A stretch of DNA of 64,000 nucleotides from Pollenia angustigena (taxonomy: Eukaryota > Arthropoda > Insecta > Diptera > Polleniidae): positions 202,481,621 to 202,545,620 of the forward strand of contig OV884057.1 in the NCBI GenBank assembly GCA_930367215.1, written 5' to 3'. A program made the translations under genes and the position numbers. Within the stretch, counting starts at the first letter, position 1, and each line of letters begins with the position of its first letter. Under the pieces are notes generated by a model. The model saw only the letters and a program-made list of their open reading frames with translations, did no database searches and was not told where the DNA came from. Shown piece by piece: positions 45,654-54,806 of the stretch.

Positions 45654-46156
45654 TAATTGAAGCAGAGCCGCGAATAACGTTGTAAACGCCACTTTTTGCA
45701 AAAACTGTTTTTTTCGGATAACCGTTAACATTACTCTCGTACACTGTTTAAACCTCAAATCACCCAAAATTATGCACCATAAAGCCCTTAAAAATTACAT
45801 ACAAAGAGTCAGCTAGTGGAAGAACGTTGTAAGTTACTTAAAAATGATACAAAGTAAATGGTTTTAAACGTGTCAGTCATGATGCTTTGTGTAGTGGAAG
45901 AACGTTTTAAATGACATCGTGAGTGTGGATATGAAACGTTTTTCCACTAAAAAAAGTTATAAACTGTAAATTTGCATGTAATTTAAGTTTTAAATTTGTT
46001 GATATTTTGCATAAATATTTTTATTATCATTATTTTTAATTATCTAAAAAAAAAAATAAAAAATTAATAATCTTGCCTGTTAAAAACGTTCTTTTGCTCT
46101 CCTGAAAAAAAATTATTTTGTAACTTAAAACGTTATTCGTGGCTGTGGTTCAATTA
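45654..46156. mobile_element. 503-bp nested TIR element, ATG duplication
   Basis: TAATTGAAGCAGAGCCGCG and the reverse of TAATTGAACCACAGCCACG, followed on both arms by AATAACGTT. ATG stands outside both ends. AACGTT-type motifs (GGAAGAACGTT) recur inside. If the shorter end CAGAGCC is taken, no 8-bp duplication is found, so hAT assignment is not supported. Confidence 0.6.
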
Positions 46157-46324
46157 ATGATCTCGTTAAAATGCTATTTTTGAATATAAACACCATCAAG
46201 TTAGAAACCAACTTTGAAACTAAAATAATTTAAATAAACTCTTTTTAGAAATAAGAAATATAAATGTTTTAAAAACTTGAAAAACTTATTTTTTCATCAC
46301 AAAAAATTTTTAATTTTTGTCAAA

Positions 46325-46440
46325 CATTCAACACAAAACCCTGAAGAAGGCACACAACGGAGTGCCGAAATATTGGATTAAATAAATTTAATATTTTTCA
46401 TAAAGAAGAGACCTCAAGCTTAATTTAATAATAATATTAT
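46325..46440 (+). other. Retroelement-like fragment with hammerhead-like stem, copy 2
   Basis: CTGAAGA (46341-46347), an unpaired A, stem GGCAC/GTGCC (46349-46353 and 46362-46366) and GAAA (46367-46370) are followed by an ATATT...AATAT stem and GACCTCAAGCTTAA. The same order with sequence changes occurs at 24469-24561. It matches the CUGANGA-stem-GAAA pattern of hammerhead ribozymes apart from the extra A; a cleavage site and stem I are not convincing. Confidence 0.35.
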
Positions 46441-46483
46441 TACATCTTTAAAAAAAATAATAATAATAAAAATCAAAAAATTT

Positions 46484-46750
46484 CCAGTAAAAACTTCGCT
46501 ATATTTGCAGATGAATAGCTTCTTTTATTCATTTTTCAGAAACTTTCATCTATAACTACATTTATAACAACTTCTGTAACAACTTTTTTCTGGATATATA
46601 CAGTGAAAAAATAAAGACTTACTTTTGAATGCGTTCATTTTGGAACATCCCTTGTAAAATTCATTGGTTCTTTCAGTAGAAGTGTAAGTAGTGCCTTTAT
46701 GTTTTTCAGATTACTCAACACATTATTTTGTAGGCGAAGTTTTTACTGGG
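46484..46750. mobile_element. MITE, CCCAGTAAAAACTTCGC family, TT duplication
   Basis: CCAGTAAAAACTTCGC at the left (first C lost) and GCGAAGTTTTTACTGGG at the right with TT on both sides. The interior (ACTACTTACA/TGTAAGTAGT, AATGAACGCATT, TTGAGTAATC in reverse) matches the cluster at 52363-53193. Confidence 0.8.
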
Positions 46751-46911
46751 TTGTTGCCACTATAAAAACTTAAAAGAAACATAATGTTGCCACCATACTT
46801 AAGAATTTTTACTACCAAAATCAGGTATTAATTTTTTCCATTTATAGTAGACTTATGCGTGGAATTGCCGGCATACTGAAAAAAAAAATCTCGAATAAAT
46901 AAAAACTTTTA

Positions 46912-47031
46912 CCCCCAATTTCACCAAGTTCAGTAATAATTTACTATCAGTTATACATAGATGTCAAAACACATTGTTAACTGGAATTTAAAGTAATAGT
47001 TGGTTCCGTTAAACTTGGTGGAATTGGGGGG
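46912..47031. mobile_element. 120-bp MITE, CCCCCAATTTCACCAAGTT ends
   Basis: CCCCCAATTTCACCAAGTTC at the left and AACTTGGTGGAATTGGGGGG at the right. The end and the following TCAGT..TTATAC block resemble the MITE at 2661-2753. Target duplication is ambiguous. Confidence 0.65.
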
Positions 47032-49411
47032 TAATTAAGTTTCTCGTTATTTTTTTAATATGTAAAAGAATTTAATTATTTGTTTTGTTTTCCTGACTTA
47101 TAATTATTTATTTATTAGTATTATTTTACTATAAAGTGCACATATCTAACTAACCTTTGTATTACAATGCAACTTAAAATAAATTTTAATGATTTTCTCA
47201 ATTTATAAAAGGCATTTTAAATTTGGTTATATTTTTCCACATTTGGTAACATTTTCAAAAATTTTGGTTGTAAAAATTGTATTAGTTGTGGCAGCACTGC
47301 TTACAACTACAATTAATGTTGAGAGAATTTCAACTAATTGTAGTGGGGAGTGTAAGACGAGATAAACCCACTTTTTTATTGTTGATGTATTTTGTTCAAG
47401 CTTTGATATTGTTACAAGTAAAACTGTTGCTATAAGTCTTATACGTTTAACAGTTTTATTTGGTTTAATATCTTTAGTTTGTCTAAAATCTTTATGGATG
47501 AAGTTTCCTGATGATCTGGCCTAAGCAACCAGTGAAATGCATAGGAATAGCTTATCCCATCAACAATAAATTTCAAGTGTTTTTATCAAGAATAAAAACT
47601 GGGAATTAAGCACAAATAACAAAATCTTTTGAAATTAAAATTTTTTATTCCCAAAAATTGAAATTACTTTTTGATAATAAACAGGCAAGTGCACGGCCTA
47701 AAAAAACACTTAATTGACAACATCTTTTGTAAGTTGTTGTTTGTTTTTTATTTTGTTTTTCTTAACCTACTTACAACTACAATTAATGTTGAGAGAATTT
47801 CAACTAATTGTAGTGGGGAGTGTAAGACGAGATAAACCCACTTTTTTATTGTTGATGTATTTTGTTCAAGCTTTGATATTGTTACAAGTAAAACTGTTGC
47901 TATAAGTCTTATACGTTTAACAGTTTTATTTGGTTTAATATCTTTAGTTTGTCTAAAATCTTTATGGATGAAGTTTCCTGATGATCTGGCCTAAGCAACC
48001 AGTGAAATGCATAGGAATAGCTTATCCCATCAACAATAAATTTCAAGTGTTTTTATCAAGAATAAAAACTGGGAATTAAGCACAAATAACAAAATCTTTT
48101 GAAATTAAAATTTTTTATTCCCAAAAATTGAAATTACTTTTTGATAATAAACAGGCAAGTGCACGGCCTAAAAAAACACTTAATTGACAACATCTTTTGT
48201 AAGTTGTTGTTTGTTTTTTATTTTGTTTTTCTTAACCTACTTACAACTACAATTAATGTTGAGAGAATTTCAACTAATTGTAGTGGGGAGTGTAAGACGA
48301 GATAAACCCACTTTTTTATTGTTGATGTATTTTGTTCAAGCTTTGATATTGTTACAAGTAAAACTGTTGCTATAAGTCTTATACGTTTAACAGTTTTATT
48401 TGGTTTAATATCTTTAGTTTGTCTAAAATCTTTATGGATGAAGTTTCCTGATGATCTGGCCTAAGCAACCAGTGAAATGCATAGGAATAGCTTATCCCAT
48501 CAACAATAAATTTCAAGTGTTTTTATCAAGAATAAAAACTGGGAATTAAGCACAAATAACAAAATCTTTTGAAATTAAAATTTTTTATTCCCAAAAATTG
48601 AAATTACTTTTTGATAATAAACAGGCAAGTGCACGGCCTAAAAAAACACTTAATTGACAACATCTTTTGTAAGTTGTTGTTTGTTTTTTATTTTGTTTTT
48701 CTTAACCTACTTACAACCAGCGATGCCAACTTAGTGCTTTTGGCACTATTTATGGTGCTTTTTGATGCCTCAAAACGCCAAAATTTTATCCATAGTGCCA
48801 AACTAAAAAAAAGCACTAACTTGGTGCTTTTTCAATTTTTCGTTAGTGCCTTTAGTGCTTTTTACAATTTGTATTTTTTTTCTACCATATTTTAAAACTA
48901 CGATCAAATAGAGGATGATTTATTTGACTTAGCTATTTGGTGTACAATTTTGAGAAAACTTGTAAAGATTTTAAGATTTCAAATGATAAAAAAGGGATAA
49001 AAGAAAGTTACATTCGTTTTACCAAAAACTTACGAGGTTAGAGCTAGGCTTCCTAGCAATTTGGAAATTTTACGAAACGTTGCACTTTTTAGCGTTGACA
49101 ACATTTTTAGTAATCGTAATAAAAACGATGTATTTCGGTAAACATTATTTTAAAGATGTAGACACTGTTTCAAAAATAGAACATGGATTGGAAAATATTA
49201 GGAATTGTTAAAAAACATGCAGTCGGAAACCGTCAAAAAACGCAACAAAAAAAGAGACGTAGCTTGGAACGTGCAAAGTGTTAAATAAATTAAAAACAGC
49301 TGACAGAAAATACTTTTATAACGAGCGTTGTGTAACCTGCCATTTTACATGCGCTTAAGTTTTCCACGTATTGTGCACTTCTCTAGTGCTATTGAAAAAA
49401 GGTTTGACTAA

Positions 49412-50080
49412 TGGCGATTTCTTTTCTGAGAAAAATGTTGCATTAATGTTACATGTTCTACATTTTTGTGTTCGTTTGTACAAAAAATACAACTGTTTGG
49501 AAATACAAACAAAGTAAAAAGTACCAAAGTTGTAGAACAGGGCAGTATGAACACCTTAAGTTAAAGTAAGGGTAAAATATGCAACATGTTTTGCATGTTT
49601 TTCATCAACATATTCACAAAAGAACTTGAAAATTTTTCCCACAGTTGTATTTTTTGTACAAACGAACACAAAAATTTAGAACATGTAAATGTTTTACTTT
49701 GTTTGTACAACAAATGTTTTACGTTGTTTGTCATAATTCATACCGCTCTTAATTTTGTAAAAAATTTGTTTTAAAACAAAATATAAAAATATTTAAAAAA
49801 TAAAAAGTCTATTTATATTATAATCGTTTTTATTTTTATAAGCCATTAGTGATGTTAATATTTGTTTACAACCCGTAATAACGTGCAGAAACCGCTTAAA
49901 TAGCTTTAAAAATCACTTATTAAGTACATTAATGATGAAAGTGTAATAGTTGTAAATAAAAGCAGTAATTGTGTTCTATTGAAATTGCACAATATGTAAC
50001 ACTTCGAGCGATTATAGCTAACATTAGAAAATGTTACATGTATATACTGTAACATATTTTTCTCAGAAAAGAAATCGATA
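49412..50080. mobile_element. 669-bp nested TIR element, CGATTTCTTTTCTGAGAAAA ends
   Basis: TGGCGATTTCTTTTCTGAG and the reverse of TATCGATTTCTTTTCTGAG, with TAA on both sides (49409-49411, 50081-50083). The related hAT copy at 29.3-30.8 kb has the uninterrupted sequence, confirming the insertion. Long T-rich frames inside are background. Confidence 0.8.
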
Positions 50081-50425
50081 TAAGTATCAAAATCAAAACA
50101 TACAAGTTTTTTCTATTTTACACCTTATGTGTGTTCTAAACTCAGAAGCGTACATATGTTAAAATAATTGGATAATATCATAAGCCAATTGTTTTGTTAA
50201 ACTTTGCACGCTTTTAATTTAGATTTATTTAAACGATAAAATATAAGGATGTTTATTAAATTATATGCTGTTATTAAGTTTTATAAACAATAGTAGGTCA
50301 TTGCAAATTTTTGGCAATTACCAGTTTTATGGCCAATTTATACTCCAAATGATATGGATGATATTATTTTTATTAAAGATAATAATAATACATTTAAAAA
50401 TTTTTATATACAAATGTAAATATAT

Positions 50426-51181
50426 GGGCATTTCCTGGGGTCACGAACGTACGTTCGTACGCTTTTGATGTACAAATAATATAGAAAACAAAACTTTTCC
50501 TAGCATTTTTTTGCAATTCGATAGCATTTGGGTAGCTCTATGTTTAGTACAAAAGATGGATTTCATCGAGTTTAAGTTTTCATAATAAGAGTTATAAGCG
50601 TGTGGTCACGAACGTACGCAAAATAGAAGTCAACTTCGGCTGACAGTTGTGAAATGTAAAAATCTGCGTAACGAAACGGAATTTTCAAAAGTGATTAATT
50701 TATTTTAAAAGTGTATTAATGTAGGTCTCCTTCCAGTATTTACAAAATAAAATATCTCTCTTGGTTTTTATTTAATTGGCTTATGTACAGGTCGCGAACT
50801 TACGGATCGCGAACGTACGATTTTTCCATATGTTTTTTTTATTATTATCACCATGCATTTTACCATAAATGTCTTCAAATTTTCTTTACAAAAAAACTTT
50901 ATACTCCTTTTACAATTGATTTTAATGCAGAGATTATGAAGAAAGAGTGTGAACATAACATATTTCCTGCATGTAAAATAAGTATATAAAAATGTCTTTA
51001 GAAGTAGAAAATACAGGAAATTATAAAATTTTCCAGTTTCAAGCCCAATTTCCTCAAGTAAAACAGCTCAGATATGCTAGGAAACCATTCTTTTATAAGA
51101 ACATAGACATTTTTTTTTGATAATAAACAATAAAAGACGATAATAATCAACATTTTATTTTTTCATCCTGGGGAAATGCCC
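50426..51181. mobile_element. 756-bp nested TIR element with repeated GAACGTACG motif
   Basis: GGGCATTTCCTGGGG and CCTGGGGAAATGCCC ends (extended outward by ATAT on both sides). The uninterrupted site is seen in the 29.3-kb hAT copy. GAACGTACG occurs at about 50446, 50611 and 50811, with the variant GAACTTACG at 50797 and inverted CGTACGTTCG at 50448. The overlapping 68- and 62-residue frames on opposite strands are background. Confidence 0.75.
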
Positions 51182-51881
51182 ATATTTATTATTTTATCTT
51201 TAATGAAAATGGTCCCCATCAACGCCGTCGCCTTTTTTTAAATTTTGGAGGTATATAATATTCGGCACAGCCGAATACAACTTGTTTTGTGTTTAATTAA
51301 ATTGTAAAAATGGCTTAGTGCTTTTTTACGCTTTTTTTTGCTCGAAATAGTGCTTTTTAGTGCTTTTTTTGAAATTTAAAGTGCTTTTTGCTCTCAAAAA
51401 GTTGGCATCACTGCTTACAACTACAATTAATGTTGAGAGAATTTCAACTAATTGTAGTGGGGAGTGTAAGACGAGATAAACCCACTTTTTTATTGTTGAT
51501 GTATTTTGTTCAAGCTTTGATATTGTTACAAGTAAAACTGTTGCTATAAGTCTTATACGTTTAACAGTTTTATTTGGTTTAATATCTTTAGTTTGTCTAA
51601 AATCTTTATGGATGAAGTTTCCTGATGATCTGGCCTAAGCAACCAGTGAAATGCATAGGAATAGCTTATCCCATCAACAATAAATTTCAAGTGTTTTTAT
51701 CAAGAATAAAAACTGGGAATTAAGCACAAATAACAAAATCTTTTGAAATTAAAATTTCTGAATTTAATTTCATTTTCATTATTTTGAGCCGAAAACCTAG
51801 AAACTAGTGCTCCATACTAAATAATTGAACAATTTATTGTGTTATTTTTAAAATAAATAGATGAACAAATAAATAAAGTGG

Positions 51882-52062
51882 GTGCCCCGTTAGGCTAGTT
51901 GGTGTTCGGCTAATCTATCAGTACGATGGTTGCGGTTCGATTCCCGCCAGAGACTCTGGTCTGTTTCACTGCAAAGGTCTGCGTTACTACCGCTCAGTAA
52001 TTTAAGTTAGAATATAATTTGTAATTGTATTTGTAACTTTATTAAATAAATAAATTATTATT
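51882..52062 (+). mobile_element. tRNA-derived SINE, copy 2
   Basis: Box A TAGGCTAGTTGG (51891-51902) and box B GGTTCGATTCC (51934-51944), then CCGCCAGAGACTCTGGT as in copy 1. The 3' part differs and ends in an AT-rich TTTATTAAATAAATAAATT tail. Confidence 0.8.
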
Positions 52063-52225
52063 CCTCACTAACATTTTTGTGCATTGTGAATGCTGTTTTT
52101 CTGAAGGATACATTTTGCGATTTTGACGTTTGTTTTCGTATTACAGAATACCGAGGTTTTTCACATTTTAAATGCGAATAAAAACGTACTTTGCGAACAT
52201 TGTAACAGCGGCATGAAAATATAAT
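52063..52225. other. No gene recognised
   Basis: AT-rich spacer between the SINE and the next element. Confidence 0.4.
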
Positions 52226-52362
52226 CCCCCTAAAAAATAATGAAATAACCCCTCAAAAGTTTCTACATTAAACAACAACATATATTTTTGGGGAGTTGTT
52301 TTATTTTGTTTGGGGTTTTATATCATTCTTTTAATTTGGGGATTATTTAATATCATTGTGAA

Positions 52363-53193
52363 CCCAGTAAAAACTTCGCCTACAAAATAACGTGTTGAGT
52401 AATCAGAAAAACATGAAGGCACTACTTACAATTCTACTGAAAGAACCAATGAATTTTACAAGGCATGTCCCAAAATGAACGCATTTAAAAGTAAGTCATT
52501 ATTTTTTTACTTAAATACATCCAGAAAAAAATAGTTATAGAAGTTGTTATACATGTAGTTCCCATTAAATACTTCGCCTACAAAATAATGTGTTGAGTAA
52601 TCAGAAAAACAAAAGAGCACTACTTACAATTCTACTGAAAGATCTAATGAATTTTACAAAGGATGTCCCAAAATGAACGCATTCAAAAGTAAGTCATTAT
52701 TTTTTTTTACCTACATACATCCACAAAAAAGTAGTTATAAAAGTTGTTATAGATGTAGTTATAGAAGAAAGCTACTAAATAATGAGTTAAAGAAGCTATT
52801 CATTTTGAAAAAGTAGGCGAAGTTTTTACTGGGTTATAGAAGAAAGCTACTAAATAATGAGTTAAAGAAGCTATTCGTTTTGAGAAAGTAAGCGAAGTTT
52901 TTACTGGGAAATAAAGCCCTACCTACTAAAAACTTCGTCTACTTTTTCAATATGAATAGCTTCTTAAACTCATTATTTAGTAGCTTTGTTCTTTACCTAC
53001 ATCTATAACAACTTCTACAACTACTTTTTCCTGGTTGTATGTAGGTAAAAAAAATAATGACTTACTTTTAAATGCGTTCATTTTGGGACATCTCATGTAA
53101 AATTCATTGGTTCTTTCAGTAGAATTGTAAGTAGTGCTCTTATGTTTTTCTGATTACTCAACACATTATTTTGTAGGCGAAGTTTTTACTGGG
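52363..53193. mobile_element. Nested and inverted CCCAGTAAAAACTTCGC MITEs (three copies)
   Basis: Copy 1 starts at 52363 and is split after ACATGTAGTT by copy 2 (about 52563-52837, ends CCCATTAAATACTTCGCC and TTTTTACTGGG). Copy 1 resumes with TTATAGAAGAAAGC and ends at 52909. Copy 3 follows in inverted orientation and ends at 53193. The interruption of copy 1 shows a TT duplication. All three are about 270 bp and non-coding. Confidence 0.8.
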
Positions 53194-53248
53194 TAATATA
53201 TGTTTTGGGAAATAAATTAATTTTTAAATTTACAACAAAAATGTTTTT

Positions 53249-53385
53249 GGCGCAAGGATTTTCTTCACTATGGTATAACAAACACAGACTTCGGTAACTA
53301 AAGCTTCCCTACGAAGACCGATTTTAGGAGCTTTTGCTAAGGCTGGCTATGCCATGTATATCATAGAGGAGTAAATCCTTGCGCC
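53249..53385. mobile_element. 137-bp hairpin element, GGCGCAAGGATTT ends
   Basis: GGCGCAAGGATTTTCTTC at the left and AGTAAATCCTTGCGCC at the right. The middle also contains inverted ACTAAAGCTTCCCTACG/TTAGGAGC-like pieces. Target duplication was not resolved. Confidence 0.55.
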
Positions 53386-53659
53386 CGGCTGAAGTCCCAA
53401 CCATGCTATTTAAGTAAAGCGCGATTCTTTAAACCAAAACTGTACAATTGTATTATACATATTGGGGTCTTATTTCATTTCAGAAATTGGGGTCTTTTTC
53501 ATATGAAATAAGCCCACAAAAATTAGGTTATCTTTCATTTCTGTTTGGGGCGTTAGTTCATTTCATTGGGGACTTATTACATTTTATAAATTGGGGTTTT
53601 ATTCCATATTAAATAAGGCCCCACACTTTGGGGCGTTATTTAATTATTTTTTTTGTAGT

Positions 53660-54027
53660 GATATTTCATTTTAGAATAGCCCGAGAAATAAGCCTGGTTT
53701 AATTTAAATAATTAGAAAAATACACATTTTGTTTAGAATTCAACACCTATTGCACACATACCTATGTAGGGTACAATAGTTGTTAAGCGTCTGAGTAAAT
53801 TACTAATTGTAGACAAACTATTGTTTGGCAGTTAATCAATAAAACAACCCCGTCTGCAAAATATAACTTAATGAAAACAAAAAGAAAAAAAACAGGTACT
53901 ATAATAAAACAACCTGAATAATAATAACACTGGCGATATTGTAACAACAACAATTACTACAACTTAATTTCCAACTGAACTAGAATCGACGAGCATGTTG
54001 TTTGAACAAACAAGAGTTATTTTTACC
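53660..54027. other. No gene recognised
   Basis: AT-rich sequence with an A-rich run near 53880. No features. Confidence 0.4.
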
Positions 54028-54170
54028 CACACCATAAAAGTTGAGTGGGTACTATGCGTTTGTGTTGATGTTTGTAACACTTTAAAGTTTTGGGCCTAGA
54101 CGTGTTTTTATACCGATCGACTTTAAATCAATTTTTGAATCGATCTAACGATTTCCCTTCTGCCGAGGGT
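54028..54170 (-). repeat. Dispersed fly repeat, reverse of the 3575-3720 type
   Basis: CCCACACCATAAAAGTTGAG, ATGCGTTTGTGTTGATGTTTG and ATCGATCTAACGATTTCCC give, in reverse, the block order of 3575-3720. The GGAC tract itself is not kept. Confidence 0.5.
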
Positions 54171-54806
54171 AGCATTTTTCGAGATAACATGATAAAATAT
54201 GATACAAAGGTTCTAGAGGACCAAGCCTTTTGCAAATTGTGAGAATCAGTCCTTTATTTCACATAGACCCATACAAGCATCTTTCCGGAAGAGAGTTTTT
54301 GCGGCCATAAACCATCTTATTATGTTGGTATTGAGATTAAATTTGGCAACATAATTTTGTTCGAGGGGATCCATGATTACCCTTAGGTTCACGAATAGGG
54401 TACATTCTCTAAATTTTGTTTTTAATACTGTTGTGTAGGGTATCATACGATCGGTCTTGACCGACCATACATTTTTGACTTGTTAAAAATAAAACGGTTT
54501 TAACCAGTTTTTACATGTTTTATCCGGAAATATTTGTTTCCGTTCCCTTCTTTTTATATCATCAACTCTCTAATGCCGCCAACAACAGCAAAACTACGTT
54601 AGCAATAATACGTAGTTAATTAATATTGAATATTTAAAATAACACACAACACATTAACATTTACATATAATTAAAAAAAAAAATGGTATTTAAAGGAATG
54701 AAATTTTATTATTAAAAACCAGTAATTCTCTATGAACCAGATTTATTTCTCAAGCAATTCTGAATGGAACGGGTTCTTTTCTTAAACAATTCTAAGTAAA
54801 CCAGTC
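54171..54806. other. No gene; dispersed-repeat fragment at 54430-54480
   Basis: GTAGGGTATCATACGATCGG, TCTTGACCGACCATACA is a piece of a repeat type common in flies. The 66-residue minus-strand frame has no recognised motif. Confidence 0.4.

Larger units (their letters stand above)
44934..47299. mobile_element. 2.4-kb hAT-like element in array unit R4, CTTACAAC duplication
   Basis: CAGAGCTGCC at the left and GGCAGCACTG at the right, with a perfect 8-bp CTTACAAC on both sides (44926-44933, 47300-47307). Subterminal TTGGTTA/TAACCAA motifs recur near both ends. The 132-residue frame running in from the array has no transposase motif. The interior has been filled by the elements at 45654, 46325, 46484 and 46912. 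Confidence 0.85.
48718..51413 (+). mobile_element. 2.7-kb hAT-like element in array unit R7, CTTACAAC duplication
   Basis: CAGCGATGCCAACTTAGTGC at the left and AGTTGGCATCACTG at the right, with CTTACAAC on both sides (48710-48717, 51414-51421). Many AGTGCTTTTT subterminal repeats. Colinear with 29320-30820 in reverse once the nested elements at 49412 and 50426 are removed. No transposase; the element is non-autonomous. Near 51245-51290, TATTCGGCACAGCCGAATA is a short palindrome common at the ends of fly dispersed repeats. Confidence 0.9.
42617..51757 (+). repeat. Right arm of the inverted 470-bp tandem array (about 7 units)
   Basis: Units in plus orientation begin at 42617 with ACAAAATCTTTTGAAATT. 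Equivalent points (TTG of the repeated open frame) fall at 42715, 43186, 43657, 44870, 47714, 48184 and 48654; undisturbed spacing is 470-471 bp. Subtracting the MITE at 43769 and the hAT-like elements at 44934 and 48718 with their duplications leaves about 3.3 kb, or seven units. R1 and R2 share ACTGATTGTAG with L3 and L2, while R3 onwards share ACTAATTGTAG with L1, so the arms match unit for unit around 42597. The array ends at 51757 in unrelated sequence. Confidence 0.95.
52226..53659. mobile_element. TIR element with ten TTGGGGNNTTATTTCATT subterminal repeats
   Basis: The left end (CCCCCTAAAAAATAATGAAA) and the right end (reverse of CACTACAAAAAAAATAATTA) form imperfect inverted repeats. 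A 15-20 bp motif, TTGGGG-NN-TTATTTCATT, occurs about three times in the left 120 bp and seven times in the right 200 bp, mostly in one orientation. Between these clusters lie the MITE cluster at 52363-53193 and the hairpin at 53249-53385. No target duplication or transposase was identified. Confidence 0.55.

Noticed and set aside
41346..48375. A 63-residue open frame repeated up to seven times (LQLMLREFQLIVVGSVRRDK)
   Set aside because: It begins with TTG, has no domain or motif, and is conserved only because the array units are nearly identical. In R3, R4 and R7 insertions break it without any sign of compensation.
40795..51757. Possible CRISPR-like or rDNA-spacer array
   Set aside because: Units are about 470 bp, contiguous and without unique spacers, and no rRNA sequence is adjacent. 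It is a satellite-like array.
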